Source: Brevibacillus centrosporus (GTDB lineage Bacteria > Bacillota > Bacilli > Brevibacillales > Brevibacillaceae). Taken from it: a stretch of DNA of 64,000 bases. Where the stretch lies: assembly GCF_003710815.1 (NCBI RefSeq), contig NZ_RHHP01000031.1, positions 124,001 through 188,000 on the forward strand, written 5' to 3'. The position numbers were made by a program, and so were the translations under genes. This document shows, piece by piece, positions 39,678-48,125 of the stretch. The notes beneath the pieces are model-generated. The model searched no databases, was not told where the DNA came from, and saw only the letters and a program-made list of their open reading frames with translations. Position 1 is the first letter of the stretch. Every line of letters starts with the position of its first letter.

Positions 39678-40535
39678 ATGAAAATGCGTGTTTCCGCTGT
39701 GCAGTATCATCTGCATACCATACATAGCTTCGACGAATTTGCCCATCAGGTCGAGCACTACGTGAAAAACGCACAGGAGTACGATACCGAATTCCTGCTG
39801 TTTCCTGAGCTGTTCACGACACAATTGATGTCCATTGGTGATGAACAAGGGAACGCCCTGCCGATCACAGCCCTGCCTTCCTTTACCGAGCAGTATGTGA
39901 GCCTGTTTCGTTCGCTAGCGGCGAAATATGAGATGTACCTCATCGGGGGAACCCATATTATCGAAGAAAACGGCAAGCTGTACAACACCGCTTTCCTCTT
40001 TTATCCCGATGGCCGCGTAGGTCAACAGAAGAAGATTCATATCACGCCTTGGGAAGTGAAAGGCTGGAATATGGGAGCGGGGGATTCCCTGCAAATTTTC
40101 GAAACGGACAAAGGCAAAGTCGCGATGATCATTTGCTACGACATCGAGTTTCCCGAGTGGGTCCGTATTGCGAAGGCCCGGGGAGCAGACGTCATTTTCT
40201 GCCCTTCCTGCACAGACGATCGTCACGCGTTCCACCGCGTTCGCTATACCAGCCATGCCCGCACGATCGAAAACCAGGTTTACGTCGTGCTGACTGGTAC
40301 AGTCGGTTCCTTGCCGACAGTGGATTTCATGCGCGCCAACTTTGGTCAGGCAGCTATTTTGACACCAAATGATGTGCCTTTCCCGCCACGCGGCATTCTC
40401 GCGGAAGGCGAAATCAACAACGACATGCTCGTCACGGCTGATTTGGATATTCAACTGCTTTATGATGTTCGCGAAAAAGGCTCAGTCACGACTTGGCGGG
40501 ATCGCCGTACGGACCTCTATACCGATTGGAATTGA
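39678..40535 (+). CDS. Carbon-nitrogen hydrolase (nitrilase superfamily)
   Basis: The 285-residue protein has the Glu-Lys-Cys triad of the nitrilase superfamily: Glu in LLFPELFTTQL near residue 44, Lys in QQKKIHITPWE near residue 120 and Cys in MIICYDIEFPEWVR near residue 155. It probably hydrolyses an amide. It resembles the amidohydrolase half of Bacillus YhcX-type proteins, in which an acetyltransferase domain is fused to this domain. Here the acetyltransferase is the separate next gene, 23 bp downstream. The ribosome site is AAGGAGTG. Confidence 0.92.
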   Translation: MKMRVSAVQYHLHTIHSFDEFAHQVEHYVKNAQEYDTEFLLFPELFTTQLMSIGDEQGNALPITALPSFTEQYVSLFRSLAAKYEMYLIGGTHIIEENGKLYNTAFLFYPDGRVGQQKKIHITPWEVKGWNMGAGDSLQIFETDKGKVAMIICYDIEFPEWVRIAKARGADVIFCPSCTDDRHAFHRVRYTSHARTIENQVYVVLTGTVGSLPTVDFMRANFGQAAILTPNDVPFPPRGILAEGEINNDMLVTADLDIQLLYDVREKGSVTTWRDRRTDLYTDWN

Positions 40536-40558
40536 TGATCGCCAGCAGGAGGTAGCGG

Positions 40559-41224
40559 ATGTATCGAAAAGAACTGTATGTCTTCGAAAAAGACAAGCCT
40601 CATGCGGCCGTTGTTCGCAACTATAGCGAGCAGGACTTTGCCGAGCTGATTCAGATACAGGCAGAGAGCTTTCCCCCGCCATTCCCATCTGAGCTGTGGT
40701 GGAATCGAGAGCAGCTGACGAACCACGTCACGCTATTTCCGGAAGGCGCCATTTGTGTCGAGGTGGATGGGGTCTTGGCAGGCTCAATGACCGGGCTGCT
40801 TGTAAAATTTGATCCTGCTCACCCGGAGCATAAATGGGAAGAGATCACGGATAATGGCTACATCCGAAACCACGATCCGCACGGCGATACGTTGTACATC
40901 GTCGATATTTGCATTCGTCCCAGTCATCGCAAGCTCGGTCTTGGACAGTTGATGATGCAGGCGATGTATGAGCTCGTCGTTCAGCGTGGTTTGCAACGTT
41001 TGCTCGGCGGTGGAAGAATGCCTGGATACGGCCGGCATGCGAGTGAGTGGACACCGCAAGAGTACGTGGAACGAGTCGTAGCCGGAGAGGTGAAGGACCC
41101 GGTTCTTACCTTTCTCATGCGTTGCGGACGCACACCTGTACAAGTGGTCCCCAACTACCTGGAGGACGAAGAATCAAGGAATTACGCTACTTTGATGGAA
41201 TGGAAAAATCCGTTTCTTTCGTAG
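40559..41224 (+). CDS. GNAT acetyltransferase partner of the nitrilase
   Basis: The 221-residue protein carries the GNAT CoA loop in RPSHRKLGLGQLMMQAMYELV near residue 125 (R-K-L-G-L-G) after the strand LYIVDICI. The segment LLGGGRMPGYGRHASEWTPQEY and the closing YLEDEESRNYATLMEWKNP match the acetyltransferase part of YhcX-type fusion proteins. It begins 23 bp after the nitrilase gene with GGAGG upstream, so the pair probably works together on one substrate. Confidence 0.88.
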   Translation: MYRKELYVFEKDKPHAAVVRNYSEQDFAELIQIQAESFPPPFPSELWWNREQLTNHVTLFPEGAICVEVDGVLAGSMTGLLVKFDPAHPEHKWEEITDNGYIRNHDPHGDTLYIVDICIRPSHRKLGLGQLMMQAMYELVVQRGLQRLLGGGRMPGYGRHASEWTPQEYVERVVAGEVKDPVLTFLMRCGRTPVQVVPNYLEDEESRNYATLMEWKNPFLS

Positions 41225-41284
41225 CGAAAGCCGTCAGCGGCCATCATTTTATTCTCATGAGAGTACTAGGAGGATATTTCATCT

Positions 41285-41956
41285 ATGGAATTCGTACGTA
41301 TTCAGCATATTGACAACCCGTTGTTCGCAAAAATGCACCGTTTGATGCAGGAAGTATTTCCGCCAGAAGAAGTGCTCGATTACGAGCTGTGGAGAGAGCC
41401 GCTTGAAGATCCAGACATTCGTGTATTTGTCGCAGTCCACGAAGGAGAAGTAGTGGGGACCACCGAATATCGTTACTATACCGATTTGAACGTGGCAATG
41501 ACGGATTTCACCATCGTTGGCCGCGAGGGTCTTGGGGTCGGTCGTTTTCTGGTGAGAGAGCGACAAAAGGATCTGGAAGCGCTCGCGAGGGCAAACGGCA
41601 AAGAACTGTACGGCATGTTTGCAGAAATCTACGATCCATACCGCGTAGAAGAGCATGCGTTTGGCGGAATCAAGCCGATGGACCCGTTTGTACGCCGAGA
41701 AGTGCTGTCTCATCTGGGCTACAAGCGCACCAACATCGCGTATGTTCACCCATCCTGGCAAAATGACGGGGAAGCCGTAACCGGTTTGGACTTGGGCTTT
41801 ATGCCGGCTAACGAAGAGCAAACGACTTTGGAGGCCGACCTGATCGTCTCCTTCCTCACGCGTTATTATTCTGTATTGCCGCAAAAGCCACAGGCTTGGC
41901 TGGACATGGTGGACAGCTTGTCTGGCAAAGAAACGGTGGAACTGCTGCCGATCTAA
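41285..41956 (+). CDS. GNAT-family acetyltransferase
   Basis: A 223-residue protein with a GNAT-like core: VAVHEGEVVGTTEYRYY (residue 50 onward), the CoA-binding loop EGLGVGRFLVRERQKDLEA near residue 80 and a long C-terminal extension with FVRREVLSHLGYKRTNIAYV. It is not similar enough to the preceding acetyltransferase to be a recent duplicate. AGGAGG precedes the ATG by 10 nt. A terminator follows. The substrate is unknown. Confidence 0.82.
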   Translation: MEFVRIQHIDNPLFAKMHRLMQEVFPPEEVLDYELWREPLEDPDIRVFVAVHEGEVVGTTEYRYYTDLNVAMTDFTIVGREGLGVGRFLVRERQKDLEALARANGKELYGMFAEIYDPYRVEEHAFGGIKPMDPFVRREVLSHLGYKRTNIAYVHPSWQNDGEAVTGLDLGFMPANEEQTTLEADLIVSFLTRYYSVLPQKPQAWLDMVDSLSGKETVELLPI

Positions 41957-41975
41957 GGGTATCTCACCGAAAGCG

Positions 41976-42018
41976 AACTCCTGTGGAGCGATTCTATCTG
42001 CTTCATAGGAGTTTTTTT
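41976..42018 (+). terminator. Intrinsic terminator after acetyltransferase gene
   Basis: AACTCCTGTG (41976-41985) pairs with CATAGGAGTT (42004-42013) with one G-T pair, followed by a T run. Confidence 0.7.
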
Positions 42019-42054
42019 CATCTTTTATCAAAAGAAGAGGGGAGGAGGACGCAA

Positions 42055-42300
42055 GTGAATGCACAAAATTTGGCGACGATCCTACTGTATCTGGCTGTCA
42101 TTTTTCATCTGTTAGGTATGAGTGGCTGGGTAGTCGCTACAATGGCACAACCCATTCAATTGGCGACTCTCGGTCTGCTCTTGACTGCTATCTTCGTCTT
42201 GCGGAAAAAGAAGCGGAAAACGAAACGCCGACCGCGAAAACCTCCAGCGGAAGTAACGGCCATGCTGGAGCGGGCAGAGGGAGGGGACACCGGAAATTGA
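42055..42300 (+). CDS. Small two-helix membrane protein
   Basis: The 81-residue protein starts at GTG 42055 with GGAGGAGG 7 nt upstream. It has two hydrophobic spans (NLATILLYLAVIFHLLGM and PIQLATLGLLLTAIFVL) followed by a strongly basic linker, LRKKKRKTKRRPRKPP, and an acidic end. The basic stretch should lie in the cytoplasm. I do not recognise the family. It precedes the ECF transporter genes but is separated from them by a 247-bp gap. Confidence 0.6.
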   Translation: MNAQNLATILLYLAVIFHLLGMSGWVVATMAQPIQLATLGLLLTAIFVLRKKKRKTKRRPRKPPAEVTAMLERAEGGDTGN

Positions 42301-42547
42301 AAGCTGCCTGATTTCAGGAAAGGATTGGAAATAGCAAAGGGAAAAGCAGGGGAAGCGGCGAACATTGTGGGTATAGAGGTGGCGGGGGTGTTGTGTTGCA
42401 ATTGCAACGCTGCTGCCACAGTTTGCAACAACTGTGTTTAACAAAATCACGATTAATTAACAGAAAATTTGCAACATACTGATTTGGCATGGGAGTTGCT
42501 ACAGAATTTTACTGCTGCGACAAAATTACACAAAGTGAGGGGAGCGC
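42301..42547 (+). promoter_or_regulatory. ECF operon leader with repeated TTGCAAC motif
   Basis: No gene is seen. A perfect 14-bp palindrome, GTTGCAATTGCAAC, lies at 42395-42408. A further TTTGCAAC at 42422-42429 sits inside the dyad CACAGTT-TGCAAC-AACTGTG, and another TTTGCAAC is at 42468-42475. Four copies of TTGCAAC or its inverse within 80 bp suggest an operator array upstream of ecfA1. No consensus promoter was assigned. Confidence 0.5.
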
Positions 42548-43417
42548 ATGTCGAACCAACCCATTATATGTGTCGAGAACGTCTCGTTTGCCTATCAGGT
42601 AAACCAGGATCAACAAATACCCGTGCTCCAGAACGTCTCCCTCGAAGTATATCCCGGAGAGTATTTGGCGATTATCGGTCACAATGGCTCCGGCAAGTCG
42701 ACACTTTCCAAACACCTCAATGGCATCCTCACACCGTTAGAAGGAAACGTGCTGGTAAATGGGATCAATACGCGGGACAAAGGACGTATTCATGAAGTGA
42801 GAAGCCGAGTAGGTATGGTCTTCCAGCATCCTGACAATCAGATCGTGGCAACGATCGTGGAGGACGATGTTGCATTCGGATTAGAAAATATCGAAGTATC
42901 TGCGGAGGAAATGAAAGATCGCATCGATTTTGCCCTAGACGCAGTGGGCATGAGCGCTTTTCGCCATCGACCGCCCCATCATCTCTCTGGTGGACAAAAA
43001 CAGCGGATCGCGATTGCTGGGATCTTGGCTATGAAACCGCAATGCCTTGTCTTGGATGAAGCGACGAGCATGCTGGACAGCTACGGTCGTCAAGATATTT
43101 TGGCTGTCGTCCGTAAGCTGCACAGAGAGGGCATGACGATCGTGACGGTGACGCACCACATGTCTGAGGTAGCAGAAGCGGATCGGGTCGTCGTCATGGA
43201 AGCTGGCAAAGTCGTACTGCAGGGAACGCCTCGGGAAGTGTTTGCCCATCAGGAAAAGCTGAAGGAGCTCCACCTCGATGTTCCGGATGCCAGTCGCATA
43301 GCAGCGCTGGTTCATTCCGAGTACCCCGCCTTCAATCCCAATCTGATACACAACGAAGAAGTCGTCGCGGAAGTCACTCGCGTCCAGATCAGAGAAGTGG
43401 AGGCGAGCGGATCATGA
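42548..43417 (+). CDS. ecfA1: ECF transporter ATPase A1
   Basis: One of two ATPases of an energy-coupling-factor vitamin transporter, 289 residues. Walker A GHNGSGKST is near residue 45, the Q-loop region FQHPDNQIVATIVEDDVAFG (typical for EcfA) near 95, signature LSGGQKQR near 146, Walker B CLVLDEATSMLD near 166 and the switch His in TVTHH. The Q-x-x-x-Q segment with DNQ identifies the A1 type. A GAGGGG ribosome site precedes the ATG. Its stop overlaps the ecfA2 start (ATGA). Confidence 0.95.
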   Translation: MSNQPIICVENVSFAYQVNQDQQIPVLQNVSLEVYPGEYLAIIGHNGSGKSTLSKHLNGILTPLEGNVLVNGINTRDKGRIHEVRSRVGMVFQHPDNQIVATIVEDDVAFGLENIEVSAEEMKDRIDFALDAVGMSAFRHRPPHHLSGGQKQRIAIAGILAMKPQCLVLDEATSMLDSYGRQDILAVVRKLHREGMTIVTVTHHMSEVAEADRVVVMEAGKVVLQGTPREVFAHQEKLKELHLDVPDASRIAALVHSEYPAFNPNLIHNEEVVAEVTRVQIREVEASGS

Positions 43418-44274
43418 CACAACCGATCGTAGACATCCGAAATCTATCTCATATTTACATGCAAGGCACACCGCTGGAGCACCGTGCACTCGATGATGTG
43501 ACACTGCAAGTAGCAGAGGGCGAATGCATGGCGGTCATCGGACATACCGGCTCGGGAAAATCGACATTGATCCAGCATTTAAACGGCTTGATCCGTCCGC
43601 AATCGGGTACCGTGATTATCAACGGACTGGATGTTTCCCAGCCCAAAGTTGATATCAAGAGCTTGCGTCGCCAGGTCGGCCTGGTCTTTCAAAATCCGGA
43701 GGACCAGCTGTTTGAAAAGCTGGTAGGAGACGATGTCGCCTACGGCCCTTTTAAGATGGGGCTTCCCCTAGAAGAGGTTCGCCGCCGTGTTCACTGGGCG
43801 ATGGAGCTGGTAGGCTTGTCTTTTCAGGAAATGAAGGATCGACCTACTTTCGCCTTGAGCGGTGGACAAAAGCGAAAAGTGGCATTGGCTGGTGTGCTGG
43901 CCCTACAGCCCAAGGTGCTCGTTTTAGATGAGCCGACAGCAGGACTCGACCCCCTTTCACGCAAAGAGCTGCTGGAGCGCATTCGCCATCTCAATCGGGA
44001 AGAAAATCTGACCGTCATCTTCGTCTCTCACAACATGGAGGAGGTCGCTCAGCTGGCGGATCGTGTGTACGTCATGGCAAATGGAAAGGCAGTCTGTGAC
44101 GGATCTCCACGGCAAATTTTTGGGAACGAAGAGCTTTTGCGTCAGCATCATATTGGAACACCGGAATCGGTGGACATTTTGTACAGGCTGCGTACGGAAG
44201 GGTATTCGATTAACCCAGAATCGTATCTTCCCGAGGAAGCCGCCTGCGAAATTCTGAAAATTTTGAAACGTTAG
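43414..44274 (+). CDS. ecfA2: ECF transporter ATPase A2
   Basis: The second ATPase of the ECF module has 286 residues. It shows Walker A GHTGSGKST near residue 43, FQNPEDQLFEKLVGDDVAYGP near residue 94, which is the A2 variant of the Q-loop, signature LSGGQKRK near 150, Walker B VLVLDEPTAGLDP near 170 and VSHNMEE as the switch. It forms a heterodimer with A1 that couples ATP hydrolysis to EcfT. The order A1-A2-T is the standard one. Confidence 0.95.
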   Translation: MTQPIVDIRNLSHIYMQGTPLEHRALDDVTLQVAEGECMAVIGHTGSGKSTLIQHLNGLIRPQSGTVIINGLDVSQPKVDIKSLRRQVGLVFQNPEDQLFEKLVGDDVAYGPFKMGLPLEEVRRRVHWAMELVGLSFQEMKDRPTFALSGGQKRKVALAGVLALQPKVLVLDEPTAGLDPLSRKELLERIRHLNREENLTVIFVSHNMEEVAQLADRVYVMANGKAVCDGSPRQIFGNEELLRQHHIGTPESVDILYRLRTEGYSINPESYLPEEAACEILKILKR

Positions 44275-44285
44275 GGGGGAACAAG

Positions 44286-45122
44286 ATGTCAGCAGAATTT
44301 GAATTAACCCGAAATATCACGATTGGACAATATTTGCCGACTGGCTCCATCATTCACCGGTTGGACCCGCGATTTAAGCTGGCAGCCTTTGTGATCCTGA
44401 TTTTAGCGATCGCCGTATGCAACACCTACATCGGAAATATCTTTGCGATCATCATGTGCGTATGGCTGTTTCAGATATCCAAAATTCCCATTCATTACGG
44501 GATTTCCGGAATCAACCCAGCTATTCCTTTCATCATCATCCTCGCGATTTTGCAGCTTCTCTTCTACGGAGGAATTGCCAATGGCGGAGCCGTTTATTTC
44601 GAGTACGGCTTCATCAAAATCACGAGTGAGAGCATTCGGCTGGTTCTCGTTTCTGCTATGCGCTTCGTCGAGGTTATCTTCCTCTCCAGTGTCCTTACTC
44701 TAAGTACTTCCACTACCGAGCTGACGCATGGGATGGAGAGATTGCTAGGTCCGTTGGAAAAGATAAAATTTCCGGTTCATGCCTTTGCATTGATCATCAC
44801 GATCGCCATACGCTTTGTTCCTACCTTTGCGATGGAGATGGAAAAGATGATGAAGGCGCAAGCTTCCCGTGGTGCCGATTTCGGTACAGGGGAGTGGTGG
44901 CGCATCGTGCAGCGTACCAAAGACATGTTTCCTATCATTATCCCGCTGTTTAACGTGGCTCTGGCGCGCGCAGAGGACTTGATCCTGGCGATGGAAGCAC
45001 GTTGCTACATTCCGGGAGCGGCACGTACGAGATTCGCTCATTACAAGGCTGCAGGCAAAGATTATGTCGCCATTGTCCTGAGTGTAGTCATTTCTGCCGT
45101 GATGCTGGGAATACCGTGGTAG
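44286..45122 (+). CDS. ecfT: ECF transporter transmembrane subunit T
   Basis: EcfT joins the ATPases to the substrate-binding S component. The 278-residue protein has five to six membrane segments and the two coupling helices with Ala-Arg-Gly-type motifs: KAQASRGADFGTG near residue 195 (ASRGA) and AMEARCYIPGAARTR near residue 240 (EARCY). It starts FELTRNITIGQYLPTGSIIH and LDPRFKLAAF, which are family-typical. It follows ecfA2 by 11 bp. Confidence 0.95.
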   Translation: MSAEFELTRNITIGQYLPTGSIIHRLDPRFKLAAFVILILAIAVCNTYIGNIFAIIMCVWLFQISKIPIHYGISGINPAIPFIIILAILQLLFYGGIANGGAVYFEYGFIKITSESIRLVLVSAMRFVEVIFLSSVLTLSTSTTELTHGMERLLGPLEKIKFPVHAFALIITIAIRFVPTFAMEMEKMMKAQASRGADFGTGEWWRIVQRTKDMFPIIIPLFNVALARAEDLILAMEARCYIPGAARTRFAHYKAAGKDYVAIVLSVVISAVMLGIPW

Positions 45123-45186
45123 TAAGTCCGGGAAGTCTCCCTATACGGGATTTCCATAGAGAACCAGTAAAAAAGGAGGAATATGC

Positions 45187-45744
45187 ATGGAGAAAGGCTT
45201 GACAGTACGCAGGATTGTTATTGCAGGGGTATTGGGAGCGATTGCGATCTTGCTCGGGGTCACGCGTCTGGGCTACATACCGGTTCCGACGGCAGCGGGG
45301 AATGCCACGATTCTGCACATCCCGGCAGTCATTGGCGGTATCATGGAAGGCTGGGGCGTTGGCATGATCATCGGTCTCATTTTTGGAGTCTCCTCTTTCT
45401 TAAACGCCACCGTTCCCTTGTTTAAAGACCCGCTCGTTGCCATTTTGCCTCGTCTCTTCATCGGGGTAACGGCTTATTTGACCTATGTCGGACTGAAAAA
45501 TGTCAACCAGTATGTCGCGATCGGGGTTGCAGGCTTTGTAGGCTCGATGACGAACACTCTGCTCGTGCTCGGCATGGCCGTCATTCGTGGCTATATGGCA
45601 GCAGGAGTTGCTGCTACTGTCGCGATAACAAGCGGTTTGCCTGAAGCGATCGTATCCGTCATCGTGACGCTGGCAGTCGTAGCTGCATGGAAGAAGCTGG
45701 GCACCTCAGGAAAACAAAAATCGAAAATTTCTGGAGACTTGTAA
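45187..45744 (+). CDS. ECF transporter substrate-binding S component
   Basis: The 185-residue protein has six hydrophobic segments and begins RRIVIAGVLGAIAILLG, the N-terminal helix of ECF S components (A-x-x-x-A contact motif with EcfT). LGYIPVPTAAGNATILHIPAVIGGIMEG matches the general ECF S family. Ligand specificity is set by this subunit and cannot be read with certainty. The linked aminopeptidase and M20 peptidase suggest an amide-containing vitamin or peptide-like ligand, pantothenate being one option. AAAGGAGG lies before the ATG. It is the fourth gene of the ECF set, 64 bp after ecfT. Confidence 0.88.
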   Translation: MEKGLTVRRIVIAGVLGAIAILLGVTRLGYIPVPTAAGNATILHIPAVIGGIMEGWGVGMIIGLIFGVSSFLNATVPLFKDPLVAILPRLFIGVTAYLTYVGLKNVNQYVAIGVAGFVGSMTNTLLVLGMAVIRGYMAAGVAATVAITSGLPEAIVSVIVTLAVVAAWKKLGTSGKQKSKISGDL

Positions 45745-45747
45745 AAG

Positions 45748-46707
45748 ATGAATGGAACCATCACGGATGTGGCTGGCATCAAAATCGGGCACGCGCAAAA
45801 CACAGATGCCTTGACTGGATGTAGTGTGATTTTGATGGAGAAGCCATCCGTATGCGGCGTGGATGTCCGGGGTTCAGCCCCGGGCACCCGCGAGACGGAC
45901 CTGTTGGACCCGATGAACATGGTGAGTGTCGTGCATGCCATTTGCCTGTCCGGTGGTAGTGCATACGGGCTGGATGCGGCTGCAGGAGTCATGCAGTATC
46001 TCGAAGAAAATGGCATCGGTCTCGAAGTAGGGTTTGGTGTTGTACCGATTGTTCCAGGTGCAGTCCTGTTCGATCTGGCAGTCGGCGATCATAGAATTCG
46101 TCCAGACCGCCAGATGGGGTATGAGGCTGCTGTCAACGCGAGCAAAGATCCGGTACAGCAAGGAAATGTAGGAGCAGGCACTGGTGCGACGGTCGGAAAG
46201 CTCAACGGCTTTTCCAATGCGATGAAGAGCGGGCTAGGCTCAGCATCGATCACGCTTGAAAACGGCCTGGTCGTCGGGGCGATCGTGGCGGTCAATGCGG
46301 TCGGTCACGTCTTTGACCCGCAAACGGATCGTATCCTGGCAGGTCCACGCGATGAGCAAGGAACGATGGTAGACAGTGTAGAGGTGATGAAGCGCTACTC
46401 GTTTTCTCCGATTCCACCGGGTACGAACACGACGATAGCAGTTGTTGCGAGCAATGCTGTACTCACCAAGTCCGAAGCGAAAAAAGTCGCCCAAATGGCA
46501 CACGATGGACTGGCGAGAACGATTCGTCCGATTCACACGATGAATGATGGAGATACCATTTTTTCAGTTGCCACCGGTGATGTGAAGTGCAGCGTCGATC
46601 TGATAGGTTCTCTCTCGGCTGATGTGCTGGCTGCGGCTGTATTACAGGCAGTGAAGCAGGCAAAAGCAGCTGGGGGACTTCCTTCACACAGCAGTCTTTC
46701 CAAGTAA
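45748..46707 (+). CDS. P1-family (DmpA/BapA-like) self-processing aminopeptidase
   Basis: A 319-residue N-terminal nucleophile hydrolase of family S58, which includes DmpA and the beta-peptidyl aminopeptidases. Family features are ITDVAGIKIGHAQ at the start, GVDVRGSAPGTRETDLLDP near residue 37, HAICLSGGSAYGLDAAAGV near residue 63 and GTNTTIAVVASNAVLTK near residue 228, where self-cleavage before a Thr should create the active nucleophile. Many members release N-terminal beta-alanine or D-alanine. It begins 3 bp after the S-component stop, so it is very likely in the same operon as the ECF transporter. Confidence 0.92.
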   Translation: MNGTITDVAGIKIGHAQNTDALTGCSVILMEKPSVCGVDVRGSAPGTRETDLLDPMNMVSVVHAICLSGGSAYGLDAAAGVMQYLEENGIGLEVGFGVVPIVPGAVLFDLAVGDHRIRPDRQMGYEAAVNASKDPVQQGNVGAGTGATVGKLNGFSNAMKSGLGSASITLENGLVVGAIVAVNAVGHVFDPQTDRILAGPRDEQGTMVDSVEVMKRYSFSPIPPGTNTTIAVVASNAVLTKSEAKKVAQMAHDGLARTIRPIHTMNDGDTIFSVATGDVKCSVDLIGSLSADVLAAAVLQAVKQAKAAGGLPSHSSLSK

Positions 46708-46755
46708 CATATCCCCTACCTTTCACACAAATCGATGCAGAGGAGTGATTGTCAG

Positions 46756-47973
46756 ATGAACCAAGTAACTTCCTTTGTTGATGAGCAGGAAGTCGTCCGA
46801 TTGACCCAGGATCTCGTCCGAATTGACAGTGTTTTCCGACCCGAGCAGGCAGGCGCGAACGAGGAGAGAGTAGCCCTTTTTGTCGCAGATTATTTGCGGA
46901 AAATGGGACTTGAGGTCTACTATGAAGAGGTCGTTCCAGGTCGCCCCAATGTCATCGGGATCTATGATTCAGGCAGGCCGGGAAAAACGCTGTTGTTTGA
47001 GGCGCATACAGATGTGGTGACGGAAGGAGACCGGGATGCCTGGAGCTATGACCCGTTTGGGGCGACGATTTCGGGCGGACGCATTTACGGTCGGGGCTCC
47101 TGCGACACCAAAGGCAATCTGGCAGCTGCCATCTGCGCGGTCAAGGCGATCCAACGCTCCAAGCAGGAGTTCACGGGCAAGATCCTTTTGTGCATCCCAT
47201 GTGACGAGGAAGGCATGATGATTGGGATCAAGGATTTCATTCGCCGCGGATGGGCAAACAACGTCGATGCTGCGATTATATGTGAGCCCGAGGAAAATCA
47301 GCTGTGCATCACGCAAAAAGGTGCGATGAGGGCGATATTGCGGACGTATGGAAAAATGGCGCATGGCGCAATGCCACTGACCGGTATCAATCCAAATACG
47401 CGAATGGCGCGAGCGATTGTGGCCTTGGAAGAGCTGGAGCGCAAGGAAATGGCGCGCTTGGGTCAGCATCCGATGCTAGGCTGGCCAAGCATTACGCCGA
47501 CGATATTACAAGCGCCTGTCAAGGGTGACGCTCAGATCAACGTGGTGCCGGATCAATGCATGACGACCCTTGATATCCGCACCGTTCCAGGACAGGATCA
47601 TGAAGTGCTGCATGGGGAAATGTCTGCGATTCTTGAAGTTTTGGCTAGAGAGGACGACAAGTTCAAAGCGACGCTGGAAATCATTGAAGAGCGACCTTGG
47701 ACGCTAACTGCCATGGAAGAAGAGGTCGTCAAGGCAGTGGCAAGCTCCTATCGGGAAATTACGCGCAAGGAGCCAGTGTACAATGGAGTGCCGGGAGCAA
47801 CGGACGGGACGTTTTTGCATAAAGCTGGCATCCCGATCCTGACCACCGGAGCGGGTGACCGTCATATTCCGCACCATGCGGATGAATATGTGGATATTGA
47901 CCAATTGGTAGAGTCCACCCAGCTTTTTGCTTTATCAGCGCTGACGTTTTTGACGCAGCCCGTACGTGCCTAA
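46756..47973 (+). CDS. M20-family metallopeptidase (dipeptidase/deacylase type)
   Basis: A 405-residue di-zinc hydrolase. Metal-site segments are FEAHTDVVTEGD (His, residue 83), GRGSCDTKGNLAAAI (Asp, 115), PCDEEGMMIG (Glu pair, 148), IICEPEENQLCI (residue 175) and a C-terminal HIPHHADEYV (His, 375). ATG 46756 follows GAGGAGTG. Family members split dipeptides such as carnosine or N-acyl amino acids. It follows the DmpA-type aminopeptidase by 48 bp and probably acts on the same imported compound. Confidence 0.92.
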   Translation: MNQVTSFVDEQEVVRLTQDLVRIDSVFRPEQAGANEERVALFVADYLRKMGLEVYYEEVVPGRPNVIGIYDSGRPGKTLLFEAHTDVVTEGDRDAWSYDPFGATISGGRIYGRGSCDTKGNLAAAICAVKAIQRSKQEFTGKILLCIPCDEEGMMIGIKDFIRRGWANNVDAAIICEPEENQLCITQKGAMRAILRTYGKMAHGAMPLTGINPNTRMARAIVALEELERKEMARLGQHPMLGWPSITPTILQAPVKGDAQINVVPDQCMTTLDIRTVPGQDHEVLHGEMSAILEVLAREDDKFKATLEIIEERPWTLTAMEEEVVKAVASSYREITRKEPVYNGVPGATDGTFLHKAGIPILTTGAGDRHIPHHADEYVDIDQLVESTQLFALSALTFLTQPVRA

Positions 47974-48026
47974 TAGAGTGAATCGCCCTTCCGGAAAGCC
48001 AGCGGGGTCTTTTTTTTCCAGAAAAC

Positions 48027-48056
48027 TTGCTTCATTCATCCAAATTTTTTTATACT
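48027..48056 (+). promoter_or_regulatory. Candidate sigma-A promoter of pepF
   Basis: TTGCTT (48027-48032) and TATACT (48051-48056) are separated by 18 bp, 70 bp before the pepF start. Confidence 0.55.
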
Positions 48057-48125
48057 AGCAGAAGACTCTTGTTATCCTCATTCGCACGTAAAATATACAG
48101 GAACCAGACAGAGGAGGACCTCGTC

